This document shows positions 9,854 through 20,084 of a stretch of DNA of 64,000 nucleotides, piece by piece (positions within the stretch are counted from its first letter, which is position 1; each line of letters starts with the position of its first letter). Below the pieces are notes generated by a model. It searched no databases. It saw only the letters and a program-made list of their open reading frames with translations, and was not told where the DNA came from. This DNA is from Septoria linicola (Eukaryota; Ascomycota; Dothideomycetes; Mycosphaerellales; Mycosphaerellaceae). Made by a program: the position numbers and the translations under genes. The stretch is taken from NCBI GenBank assembly GCA_024114885.1, contig CP099420.1, positions 2,170,001 through 2,234,000 of the forward strand. Direction: 5' to 3'.

Positions 9854-12727
9854 TCAATCCCAAGTTCCGTTCGCCAATGGACTTTTTGTCCTTTCGCCTT
9901 GCCTCGTGCCGCCGCCAAGACCAGCGAATCTGATATCGGACAAGCTCTTCTTGTTTCTCTTTTTCTTCTTCCCGGGACTGCTTGGTGGCGCACTGCTATA
10001 TGCGGCTTTCCTACTAGCCTCCATTGACGTGGTTCCATGCACGCGGCCTTCTTCTTCCCATTCATCTTGGATGTCTCGTTGCGGAGGTGGGGGCGAAGGT
10101 GCTTCGACGTTGATCTCTGGTCCTTCTTGCGTGACTGGACGACTTACGTCGCCGTCGTCGCCGTGCAAGGATGGATCGGGGGGTGATGTGCTGGAGCGCC
10201 ATAGCTTCCGTCTGAACAGGCTGACAGGGCTTCGGCTATCTGGTGATGGTGAGTTGGGAGGTGAATCCCATCCTGAGAGAGCCGTTGTCGACTTGTTCAA
10301 GAGCTGTTGCATCAACGGCATCTCTAGAGCACCGTTGTTAGTTCTGCCAAAGAGTACAAGCGCGAGGCACATCAGCAGTAGAGTGGACTGCACGATGCCC
10401 ATGCGTTTCTGCCAGACGAGCTCATCGGCCACCATCGTCAGGCGTGTGCTCAATGCTAGCATCTCTCGCTGGTACAGTTCACGCTGTCCTTCTAGCTCAA
10501 TGACAGTACTCTGCCAAAGTTGATCGTACGCTTGGCGGAAACCGTGCAGTTCGACCATAACGGTGTCGTTGAGCTGAGTCAGGAACTTGCTCGTGGTCGC
10601 CACTTGTCGCTTTTCCACCTTGCCAAAAGCTTCTCGTAGTATTCGAGATTGCTCTTCAATGTATTGTAAGCTGAGAGTGCTGTTGCTCTCCAATTGCTGA
10701 AGACGCTTGTGAACGGACTTGAAGAAAGACTCCTGGGTAGAGGGCTGTGCAGGTGGCGGCGAGCTCGCTGATGATCCAGCTGGACGGCTCGAGTCGGCCG
10801 CGGACACAGTTTGAGCAGCTGAAACATAGGTAGTCGTGTCATTCAGAGCCGCATCGACAATGCTGGGAATGCTGCTGTTTGCGGCGTCCATGGACGAGGA
10901 TGGGTGCTGACTTCCATTGATGCTGCTTTGCAGGACCTCTGTTGCATTAGCCATCGTTTCAATCGACGTAGTATGTTCATTTGTCTCGTTTGCACTTCGA
11001 ATTGATGCGTATCCCGAAGGCGGCACTGTTGACGGAAGCGAGGTCTCGGATGCCTGCGAGATTGTACTTGACTTGATTTCAGAGCTGCCCACCTGGTCTG
11101 AAGTCACCGGGGTGTCGCAAGTCATGTTGACATTTGAAGGCACATAGGGACCGACCTGCATAGGCACGCTAGCGTTGCTGTAAACTTCAGCGGCTGGTGT
11201 ATGCTCCACCTTCGTGCTGCTTGGCAGCTTTTCGTCAGTGGACGAAGTGGTGCCGTTTTTCAGCTCCTCGGAAGTGGGTCGTGGTGTGACCGACTCCGGT
11301 TCTACGTCTTTGACTGGTGGTATGGCTTGCTCAGTGACCCTGGTAACTTCGTCAGTGGATTGAGCGGGCTCCTGGTGGATAGGCGGCGTGGCCAAAGCTT
11401 CTGCTTCCAGCGTCACATCATCGACTTCTCCGCGCGCCAGCTCTTCTTGGTGTCGGTAGTCCTCCATCATTGTTATGCCGTGTACCCTCAGCAAACTGAC
11501 CGGGCAGTAGTACTCGGTTCCGTAATGTGTCAGGAACTCGATTCGCAGATATCTCGCCCAGATTTGCGGGTTTTCTATGAGGAACGCCTGTATTTCACGA
11601 GTGTTACGCGCCTCAAACGTGCCCAGATCGCGCCATTTCTCCATCTTGACGGGATAGCGATCCGAGACGGACAGTCTGAAGTGCCGAAAGCCAGAACTGA
11701 AAAACTCATAGTTGGCCAGCACCACGGTATCGATCTGTATATCGTTACAGAGCTCGACAATGAAGAACTTGTTGTCTGCCGAGCACTTGTTCAGCATATA
11801 GCTGTCTTTACTCTCAACCAGAACTGAGGTGGCGGATTTGGCTTCCTTGTTGGACTTCAAGACTGTTGCAGCACAATCGAATGAAGCATAGTTTGTACGC
11901 TCCTTGCACGTTTTGCCGGCATCTTTGGACCTCAAAGAAGTCGGCTGACCTGATATTGAAGAGTCGATGGCTTCTGTCGCTTGGGCTGACTTTTCTGGCA
12001 GTGATGCTTGAGACACGCCGCCGAATGCCGCGAAGTCGATGTCAATCTCTTGTTCATCGCCCAAGGTGTCAAGGGCGTTGTTCACTGGACGTGGTCTTTG
12101 CACAGTCGTGGTCTGCGTTCGACCGACATCCTCAGGTGACTGGCCGCTCTTGGCTAAGTTTTGCTTCTTCCAGTCCTCGAACGACAAGAATTGGGCATTG
12201 TCCAGAGCAGAGTCAGCTTCTTCTTCTGCGGATGGTGTCGAAACAGATACTGCGTCACTGAAAGAGGTTGCAGATGCAAGCGCAGTCGCAGAAGCAGTGC
12301 TGTGCTCATCCTGGCTAGGCGCACTGTTTTCTGCTACGATAGTAGTGGCTCCATTAGCGACAGTATAAGTGACCGTGATCACCTGAGGTCGATCATCGGA
12401 AAACACAGTGGTCGCAAAGGTCGTCTGTGTATCACTCGTTGAGAGCGGTTTCGTGCTCGTCCCATTGGATCCGGCTCGGTCAGTCCTGAGGCACTGTCGC
12501 GCTAGCGTATGGGTGACATAGTTCACTGTCCGACTCGGACAAGTGCCTGTACTGTTCGTTGACAGCAGCCCAGTGCTACTCGATATCATCGCACTACTTG
12601 TGACAAGAGGTGCCTGAGTCGTTCTTGGGACCGAGTCCGTATTGCTGCCATGGCTGGTGGCCTGCGCTGTGCCGAGCGCCGCGGAGACCCACAGGAAGAT
12701 GAGGACATTGCGCAGCATACTATACAT
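9854..12727 (-). CDS. SLP1: SUN-domain ER membrane protein, SLP1-like
   Basis: A single-exon frame of 957 residues. It has an N-terminal signal peptide (MLRNVLIFLWVSAALGTAQA), then a long Ser/Thr-rich lumenal stretch containing the family signature LSFEDWKKQNLAKSG. A SUN domain follows at about residues 280-420 (ERTNYASFDCAATVLKSN ... SKDSYMLNKCS ... IVELCNDIQIDTVVLANYEFFSS ... FRLSVSDRYP ... TEYYCPVSLLRVHG). After another low-complexity Ser/Thr segment come a probable coiled coil (residues ~680-760) and one transmembrane helix near 770-790, then a basic, proline-rich cytosolic tail. Yeast Slp1 works with Emp65 to protect folding ER proteins; nuclear-envelope SUN proteins are more distant. 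It is divergent from MTO1 across 457 bp. The start could also be the second Met, three codons in. Confidence 0.92.
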   Translation of the reverse strand: MYSMLRNVLIFLWVSAALGTAQATSHGSNTDSVPRTTQAPLVTSSAMISSSTGLLSTNSTGTCPSRTVNYVTHTLARQCLRTDRAGSNGTSTKPLSTSDTQTTFATTVFSDDRPQVITVTYTVANGATTIVAENSAPSQDEHSTASATALASATSFSDAVSVSTPSAEEEADSALDNAQFLSFEDWKKQNLAKSGQSPEDVGRTQTTTVQRPRPVNNALDTLGDEQEIDIDFAAFGGVSQASLPEKSAQATEAIDSSISGQPTSLRSKDAGKTCKERTNYASFDCAATVLKSNKEAKSATSVLVESKDSYMLNKCSADNKFFIVELCNDIQIDTVVLANYEFFSSGFRHFRLSVSDRYPVKMEKWRDLGTFEARNTREIQAFLIENPQIWARYLRIEFLTHYGTEYYCPVSLLRVHGITMMEDYRHQEELARGEVDDVTLEAEALATPPIHQEPAQSTDEVTRVTEQAIPPVKDVEPESVTPRPTSEELKNGTTSSTDEKLPSSTKVEHTPAAEVYSNASVPMQVGPYVPSNVNMTCDTPVTSDQVGSSEIKSSTISQASETSLPSTVPPSGYASIRSANETNEHTTSIETMANATEVLQSSINGSQHPSSSMDAANSSIPSIVDAALNDTTTYVSAAQTVSAADSSRPAGSSASSPPPAQPSTQESFFKSVHKRLQQLESNSTLSLQYIEEQSRILREAFGKVEKRQVATTSKFLTQLNDTVMVELHGFRQAYDQLWQSTVIELEGQRELYQREMLALSTRLTMVADELVWQKRMGIVQSTLLLMCLALVLFGRTNNGALEMPLMQQLLNKSTTALSGWDSPPNSPSPDSRSPVSLFRRKLWRSSTSPPDPSLHGDDGDVSRPVTQEGPEINVEAPSPPPPQRDIQDEWEEEGRVHGTTSMEASRKAAYSSAPPSSPGKKKKRNKKSLSDIRFAGLGGGTRQGERTKSPLANGTWD

Positions 12728-13184
12728 GATGCCTCCACATTGTCCTCTCGGTCGACTCCATAGATCCAGCGGTATTGACGTGCCAGATCAGCTGAGAAGA
12801 GTGGCGGAGATGGTCGCGTGAAGACACTTTGCAAAAGCAGCTGCAGTCGCGCCTCAAAAGAAAGCCCTGTGGCGCTAATCTCGTGGTGGAGCTTTTTGGA
12901 ATGCTGCACGCTGGGGGTCAGGCGGTCAATGAGCAGTCCACTGTCGCTGTAGTCTGTGATCAAAGCCGTCTCCGATAAGGACAGGAACCTTTGGACGACG
13001 ATTTCAAGAGTGAATGTTGTTGTGAAGTGAATGCCGTCGCCGCCCTTGGTTCGGCCTTGAGCCACAGAAGCTCTCGGGCGAACGAACTCGACGAGCGGAC
13101 CGCGCTCCGCTGAACGCCTCTCCCCCTCCCCCGAAATGTTTCGTGATCTGTCGACATTGCACTCCTCACCACGACAATTGCATC
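12728..13184. promoter_or_regulatory. Divergent promoter region SLP1 / MTO1
   Basis: The 457 bases between the start codons of two divergently transcribed genes must hold both 5' UTRs and promoters. I see no specific operator. Confidence 0.6.
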
Positions 13185-15302
13185 ATGGCGTTGGTCTTCT
13201 CAGCTCGAGCGCGCATGCTCTGGGGCCATGCGCCTCGCGTGCGGTCGGCGGCAGCGGTTAGGCGTACGCTCGCCACTGTCGCCGACCTTCCAGCACAGTA
13301 GGTCCCAGCGGCGCGAACACGGACGCAAGACCCCATCTGATGCATGAACAGAGCTCCAGTAGACGTAGACGTGGTGGTGATAGGCGGAGGCCATGCAGGC
13401 TGCGAGGCTGCAGCGGCAGCAGCGCGAACAGGCGCACGCACAACGCTCGTGACACCTTCGCATGACAACCTGGGAGTATGCAGCTGTAATCCCTCCTTTG
13501 GCGGCATCGGTAAAGGAACGATGCTGCGCGAGATTGATGCTCTGGATGGACTCGTGGGACGCATTACAGACAAGGCTGGTGTGCAGTTCCGAGTGCTCAA
13601 CCGGAAGAAGGGACCAGCAGTATGGGGACCGCGCGCACAGATCGATCGTGCGCTGTATAAGAAGCACATGCGAGAGGAAATGACGGACTACCCAGGATTG
13701 CAGGTCAAAGAGGGCAAAGTCGCGGACATTGTTGTGGACAAGACAGCCACGGTAGGAGGAAAACATGGCAAGATTACAGGCGTGCGGTTAGAGTCGGGGG
13801 AGGTCATCACGACAAGCAATGTGGTCATCACTACAGGCACGTTCTTGGGCGGTGAGATTCACATTGGCCTACATGTCTTCCCATCTGGTCGCATGGGCGA
13901 AGCAGCCACCTTTGGCCTGTCACAGTCGCTCAAGCAGGCAGGATTCCAGCTGGGCAGACTGAAGACTGGGACGCCGCCGCGTCTAGACAAGAAATCCATC
14001 GACTTTGCGAAGCTGGAAGTTCAGCCTGGAGACGAGCCGCCGATGCCATTCTCTTACCTCAACGAACGAGTGTCGGTGGAGAATCAGCTCAACTGCTGGA
14101 GCACACACACGAATCCCGAGGCGCACGAGATCATTCGACAGAATCTCGATAAAAGCATCCACATCCGGGAAAGCGTCAAAGGTCCGCGCTACTGCCCATC
14201 ATTAGAGAGCAAAGTCATTCGCTTCACGTCCAAGAGTCAACACCTGATCTGGCTGGAGCCAGAAGGCTTCGACAACGATGTAATATACCCAAACGGAGTC
14301 AGCATGACCGTGCCCGCTGAAGCGCAAGAGGCCATGCTTAGGAAGGTTGTCGGCCTGGAGAATGTCAAGATGCTACAACCTGGATATGGTGTCGAGTATG
14401 ATTATGTGGACCCACGCAGTCTACGAGGCACGCTCGAGACCAAAGCCATCGGTGGGCTTTTCCTCGCTGGCCAGATCAATGGCACAACAGGATATGAAGA
14501 GGCTGCCGCTCAAGGTATACTAGCAGGAATCAATGCTGGCAACGCCGCCATCGGTCGCGCGCCTTTCACCATGTCACGAGCCGATGGCTACATCGGCATC
14601 ATGATTGATGATCTCATCACAAAAGGAGTCAGCGAACCGTACAGAATGTTCACTAGCAGAAGCGAATATCGCATGTCAGCTCGTGCCGACAATGCTGATA
14701 TGCGACTCACAGCCAAGGGCCGTAAGGCCGGCATAGTTGGAGACAAGCGCTGGTCCGCATTCTCTGATGAGAAGACACAGATGGAGGAGCTCCGCGGCTT
14801 GCTTGAAAGCAAAAGGTTCAGCTCCCAAGCCTGGATACAGCATGGCTTCCCTGTACGCAGCGACACAACCAAACGTTCTGCATTTGACCTCCTCCGACAC
14901 GCGAACATCACGGCAGACTCCCTCATATCTCTCATTCCAGAAATCGCCCACTACCCATCACGAATCCGCGATCGAATCACAATCGAAGGCGTCTACGCGC
15001 CATACATTTCCCAGCAAGAAAATCAAGCCGCTGCCTTCGCCAAAGATGAGAGCCTGCTCTTGCCCGGAGACATCAACTATCATGCGATTCACGGCCTAAG
15101 CTGGGAAGAGAAGAAAATTCTCAGCGAGACGAGACCCGAAAGTGTGGGACAAGCAAGGAGAGTCGAGAACGTCACGCCTACTGGTGCGCTGACGTTGCTG
15201 GCATACGTGAAGGGCGCGTGGAGAAGGGATCAGAAGGCGAAGATGTTCAAGGAGGTGGTAGAGGGTCAGCTACCTGGCCGGGAAGTTGAGACTGTGGCGT
15301 GA
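13185..15302 (+). CDS. MTO1: Mitochondrial tRNA 5-carboxymethylaminomethyluridine enzyme (MTO1/GidA/MnmG)
   Basis: Exon 1 is 13185-13297 and exon 2 is 13352-15302, giving 687 residues. MTO1 with MSS1 modifies the wobble uridine of mitochondrial tRNAs, using FAD. Exon 1 supplies an Arg/Ala-rich, acid-free presequence (MALVFSARARMLWGHAPRVR...). Exon 2 opens with the FAD dinucleotide fold VVVIGGGHAGCEAA, then the MnmG signatures SCNPSFGGIGKG, DKAGVQFRVLN and KGPAVWGPRAQ. It continues with TGTFLGGEIHIG, GRLKTGTPPRL, GYEEAAAQGILAGINA and the C-terminal IEGVYAPYISQQ. The apparent start at 13344 (ATGAACAG) lies inside the intron; splicing at GTAGGT and AACAG joins codon 38 in phase and gives the targeting sequence, which decides the start. 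The length is normal for the family. Confidence 0.96.
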
Positions 15303-16096
15303 GTGGTTAACAAATGAAGAGGTGTACGATTACGTGACGCATAGCGGTGGCGCTTGGATGTACAGGACATGAATACGCTGAGATGGCAACTAAAATGACA
15401 CGAACAGATCAGTCTCTCTGTGAGAATGCCAAAAGAGCGTGACTTGGCTATTGACTCTGATGTCCGGGAATGCAGAGTGTACATAGTAAGCTACAAGAGA
15501 CCAGAACAAGTCATACAGTCTTCTCTGCTAATTATGCTAATCTCTAGGTACCCTAGTTTGTGTCGTTCGGGCAAGAGGGTCACCAGACGGTAAGAATTAG
15601 ATCTCCGACCGGCTGGCAGCTCAGACAATGGCCAGTTGCGCTTAGCATGCCGTAGCTGGCAGGTCATTAGAAGGAGAATCAGAAGCAGAATCGCCAATCG
15701 CGAGATAGAGACCGACTTGCGGCCACGCATTTACTCGGCATCACGCTTTCTGCTACTGCTTTGCCATGGCGAGTTCTGGCAGATGGTCGACTGCCACGGC
15801 GCTCCCAAGCTGTGGCGACTTTGGCAGACAAGAATTTTATAGGACAATACTTCATCGTGCTGCAAAGCAAAGTGGAGAACAAATCCGCTAAATCACTCAG
15901 TATACCGAAAGAGGAAGGTCGATAACATGCTTGAGCATCACCCTTGTCAGGTCTTGGTATCATGGGTGTAGGCCGAAGACGGCTTTCGTCATTCAACATC
16001 GTCGAGTAAAGGTATAACACGAGTACTGCTCTGGCCCAGGAAATCCGTCCAGACTTTCGAAATTGCCCATAGAGCTTTTGACTCGGTCCTCCAAAC
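15303..16096. other. Intergenic region MTO1 to M28 peptidase
   Basis: About 800 bases with no supported gene. It presumably carries the MTO1 3' UTR and the promoter of the secreted peptidase. Nothing further is seen. Confidence 0.4.
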
Positions 16097-17682
16097 ATGG
16101 TCTCACGCTTGCTACTCTTGGCATCGTTGCCTTCGCTCATCACCGCCCAAAGATTCTGGGCTAGAGATGCGAGCAATGAGCAGACATGGATGGGGCTTCC
16201 AGGAAGTATCTACGAGCCTTCTGGTCTCTGGGGCGATGCAAAAGATGCCAGCTGGCCGCCAACACAGTCAAATCTTGGACAGCGCCTAAGACCACAAGCT
16301 CCGAATGACGAGTTGCAAGATATGCTCGCAGAAGTTGACGAAAATCGCGTCAAGCATACCATTAGCAAGCTGGTCAGTTTTGGCACGCGACATACTTTGT
16401 CTTCTCAAAACTCGACGACGCGCGGGATTGGAGCAGCGCGAGATTGGATCTATGCAGAAATGCTCAAATATGCCGAACACTCCCGGGGCGGGATGGATGT
16501 GTACTTCAACAGCTACATTCAACCCGTGGACGGTGCACGTATACCTTTCCCGACCAACATCACAAACATTGTCGCTCAGATCAACGGCACGACCGATCCT
16601 GAGAGGGTCTACGTTGTCACAGGACATCACGACAGTAGGAGGCTCGATGTGCTCGATTACGAAGGCGATGCACCAGGTGCGGACGACGATGCAAGTGGTG
16701 TAGCAGTCGTCCTAGAAATGGCTCGTATCTGCGCCAAGCGAAAGCCCGCCGCAACTATGATCTTCGCTGCTGTCGCCGGAGAAGAACAGGGACTGTACGG
16801 CTCTGCCAATCTGGCAAAGACCTTAAAGCAGTCTGGCTACCGTGTCGAAGGCAACTGGAACAATGACATTGTCGGCACAGGCAAATCCCAGCCGTTCGCG
16901 CCCATAAATAACTACACTGTTCGCCTTTTCGGCCCTAGCATCTACTTTCCCAACGCCACCAACGCATCAGCAGCACTCCAAAGAACCACAGCCCAAATCG
17001 GCGGCTGGAACGATTCCCCTGCGCAGAACCTCGGCCGCTTCATCGCTGAAGTTGCCGCTGGCGCAGCCAAACACGTCGGCATGCAAGTCGCCCTCATCTA
17101 CCGCGCCGACCGCTTCCTGCGTGGCGGTGATCACCAGTCCTTCCTCACGCAAGGCTTTCCCGCCGTACGCTTCTCTGAAGCCGTGGAGGACTTTGCCCAC
17201 CAGCACCAAGATCCCCGCGAGCAAGATGGAATCCAATACGGCGATCTTCTGGATTTCGTAGACTTTGACTATACCAGTCGTGTGGCTAAAGTGAACTTGG
17301 CTAGTATGTGGGCTGCTGCCAATGCACCTGCTCTGCCGAAGGATGTTACGATTAGCAGAGTCATTGGCTTTCCTGCTGCGAACAGAAGCACAGATCCGGC
17401 GATTATCACGAATAAGAGCGGATTCTCCTGGACGACGGGTGAAGACCCTCTGGTGGAGAGCTATGAGCTTGTGTGGAGAGAGAGCGGCAATGTGCAGTGG
17501 TCTTATGCGCTTGATGTGGGTAACGTGGGGAATGTGACTGTGGACTTGAACAAGGTGTGTTGATCGACCTCCAAATATCGGGACGTCTGCTAATCGTAGC
17601 CAAGGATAATTATCAGTTTGGGATTCGAGCTGTTGGGAAGAACGGGTGGAAGAGTCCCGCTGTGTGGCCGGTGCCTGCTTAG
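16097..17682 (+). CDS. Secreted zinc metallopeptidase, M28 family, with C-terminal Fn3-like domain
   Basis: Exon 1 is 16097-17554 and exon 2 is 17605-17682, giving 511 residues. It begins with a clear signal peptide (MVSRLLLLASLPSLITAQ). The M28 aminopeptidase core shows the metal and catalytic residues in order: VTGHHDSR (His near residue 175), ADDDASG (bridging Asp near 197), AGEEQGLYGS (Glu pair near 230), NNDIVG, and FAHQHQ (final His). The remainder (PKDVTISRV ... DNYQFGIRAVGKNGWKSP) resembles a fibronectin type III fold, as in fungal probable zinc metalloproteases of this subgroup. Several N-x-S/T sites fit an extracellular enzyme releasing N-terminal residues from peptides. The acceptor at 17604 (GCCAAG) rather than the TAG five bases upstream keeps the conserved DNYQFGIRAVG reading frame. 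Confidence 0.93.
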
Positions 17683-17904
17683 AGTGCCTTGGGCGCGAGG
17701 TCTGCTGAGTTGATGTGAAGAGAGATCTCGCGTTGTGCCATGTATACTTGCGACCTTGCCTGGAAGTTTCGATGTCATAGCTGCTTGGGTGATAGAATGT
17801 ACTATTAACCTCCATTCCTAGCCGTGCCTCTCCCGCTCGCTGTATTCGCCACTGGCTGCTTCGTCGTTGTCGTTGACCCGGAGACGACAACCGCAGTTAC
17901 ATTG

Positions 17905-18687
17905 TTAGCGCATGCTTTGCACTTCGCTATCGGAAACCCAATAGCTATAGTCGAGCTCCAGAGCAAATCCAAAGGCTACAGATATATAATGCACTGTTAC
18001 GAGAAAAGTCTTGACTGTTCTGGCGAGGAACACAATGGTAGAGAACAACTGTGTTGGAAGGGCACTATTGGCAGTCGAATTCCTATCCTGCCCACTGGCT
18101 TTACCTGCGCCGACCAGAAGACCTAGAACAGTGAGCCCTAAGGAGATCACGGAGAAATCCACCAGTCGCGAACGTCCAAGTCAACGCATCAGTGCTCTGC
18201 TGCCCAAGTTCGACAGCCATAGGCCAAGGAGAAGCAAAAAGAAGATGCCGCTACTCGCGAGAAAGGTAGCATCCGTGTCTCGGAACGCCTCGAAGAAAGA
18301 GGCTGCGTCCGAGTAGCTTAGCTGCTTCTCAGCAACATATCAAGAGATCGGCGGCTGAAGCATGAGCTGGTAGTAGTCGACTTTCTTGTGGGACTTCTCT
18401 GGGAAATGAAATGGCGTTACCGCGAGAATCGAGCGGTAGTACTGCGCTTGTACGCACTTCACGGCTGCATCAGCTTCTCGAAGATGGGCGGAGGCATTGA
18501 AATCAGCTGGAAATGCGGCGCTGATGAATTGCGTGCGCAGACACTGACCGTATGACCTCCCGGGAACACCTGAATTTTCTCTGATTTCGGTTTGAGCTTC
18601 GAGGAGACTCCGTACGCGCTTCATGTGATCCTTGAGCAAAGGCCGGGAAAGATAGCCAGTTACTTGACCGGAAGTAAGGGGTCCCAT
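17905..18687 (-). pseudogene. Broken integral membrane protein gene with two in-frame TGA codons
   Basis: One minus-strand frame runs from an ATG at 18687 to a stop at 17905 and is open for about 260 codons except for two TGA codons. These are near 18338 (after YYQLMLQPPIS) and near 18189 (after SNLGSRALMR). The segments on either side look like one protein. A soluble first part (DAAVKCVQAQYYRSILAVTP) is followed by SYSDAASFFEAFRDTDATFLAS, a hydrophobic helix (GIFFLLLLGLWLS), a second (DFSVISLGLTVLGLLVGAG) and a third (TVHYISVAFGFALELDY). I do not recognise the family. TGG-to-TGA or CGA-to-TGA changes would each explain a stop. Alternatives are two separate short genes, or missed introns; I found no plausible donor/acceptor pair spanning either TGA. 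Positions 17683-17904 hold nothing else. Confidence 0.5.
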
Positions 18688-20084
18688 TGAAGCTTTGCTA
18701 GTACCTTGAAGACTCCGCTTGTAGCTGACTGGCGAGCTATTGCGGGATCGCCAGATGATTGTCTATGGTAGGTTCTCCGTAGACATGAGCAGAGCAAAGC
18801 AGAATATTCTTGAGCTTTTCTCCACGAACAGTCATGACCACGCTGTTCGCCGTGTTCGCAGCTAGCTGCATGGTCGGTATCGATTTGTCAGAGACTCTGG
18901 TAATTCGTCCTCTCTTGTCCTAAGCGCTGCCTGCCTCCAGAAGGCGAAGCGGCTCACATGGCGCATCACAAAACGGAATAAGTGGCCGTCTCGAGCATTT
19001 ACCTTTCCGAGTCTAGTCGCGCCGCTAACATACGCTGCATTCGCTGCTGGCTGCTTGGTCGATAGCAATCAATCGAAAACTTTCATCGACTTGCCAGAGG
19101 GATTTGTGAGCAGGTGACTCGACATTACAGCCGCAATAGAACCCCACATATAGTGTTGCTTGCCTTGTAGAGGGGAAGTAGCTCATGTTACGCATCACAA
19201 CACGGTATAGGTGGCCGTCCCGAGTATTGATCTTTCTGAGCCTTGTCGTGGGTACGCCAATCACTGCTTTCCCGGCTGCCTGCTTGGTCGGATTTAGTAT
19301 GCTTGAGACTTTTGGTGTTCTGCTGGCGCCTCATTAGCGTGGCTTAAGATCACACGCACAGTGCTCGTCACTTCATTGCAAACAGTGGACTACAAAGCCT
19401 GCTCGGCCAGTCATAAATATGATTTGACATTTTCAGCTGTGTCTCACCGTGAGGTTCAAGCGCCCTTCTTCTGCGATGACTTAATGGCGGTAAGCAATGA
19501 ACGACGGGGAGTGAAATCGACCTTGTCATGAGCTCTTGGAGCCATCCTACCATCCCGAGAAGGTACTCCAGAGGTTGAGGTCTTTAGTCTTGACAGCGCC
19601 CTTTGCCATGAAGATAGCATTTCTTTGAACTTCTGAAGAATCTGAACACCTGTTAAATGTTGATTCGATGGAATTCTCAAGACTCAAAGTAGTTACTGGC
19701 GGCCAGTAGTACGAATGATGGCTGATCGTCGAGTGCTGCTCGTCGTCATATTGCGCTGCGCAAAATCCAGGAGCGTGAAGTGTCCAATGATTGTGAAGAT
19801 AGATCGACCTGTGGCAGGGCCCTATCATGTACCATCGCAGGGAAAAGATGCAGTGGCGTTGAAGTGGCTTGTTGGTTTCTAATGTCTGTGCTGAATAAGC
19901 TCGGAGGGTCTTCTTGTGCCGAAACATGTGAGAGAAAGCTCCGCTTCGCCTCCAATGCTCACGACATAGCTCATCAGCTCTTGAAACAGGCAGAACTATA
20001 CGTCTCTGCCGCGCTCAGAATCCATCCGGAATGACGCGGTAGTAAAGAAAGGCACGCCATCCTAGGCCTGCACTGTACAGAAGC
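18688..20084. other. Gene-poor region with a duplicated segment
   Basis: About 1.4 kb without a supported gene apart from the duplicated 134-bp segment listed separately. Minus-strand frames at 19456-19927 are short and unrecognised. The promoter of the NIPA-type transporter should lie at the right end. Confidence 0.4.
18928..19290 (-). repeat. Two diverged direct copies of a 134-bp segment with conserved peptide
   Basis: Positions 18928-19061 and 19157-19290 align end to end, both ending in TGCTTGGTCG, at roughly 70 percent identity by eye. On the minus strand they encode similar peptides, GKVNARDGHLFRFVMRHVS and RKINTRDGHLYRVVMRNMS. The differences are conservative (V/I, A/T, F/Y, H/N, V/M), suggesting the copies diverged while coding. 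A weaker partial match to the last ~30 bases occurs near 17838-17866. I do not recognise the peptide; this may be a decayed tandem gene pair or duplicated exon. Confidence 0.55.

Noticed and set aside
13344..13351. ATG at 13344 as MTO1 start
   Set aside because: It lies inside the intron, just before the AACAG acceptor. Starting at 13185 gives a mitochondrial presequence and a clean phase-2 junction.
18180..18200. Programmed stop readthrough at the second TGA of the broken membrane-protein gene
   Set aside because: The context is TGA-CTT, not the TGA-CTA motif, and another TGA upstream also interrupts the same frame; decay explains both.
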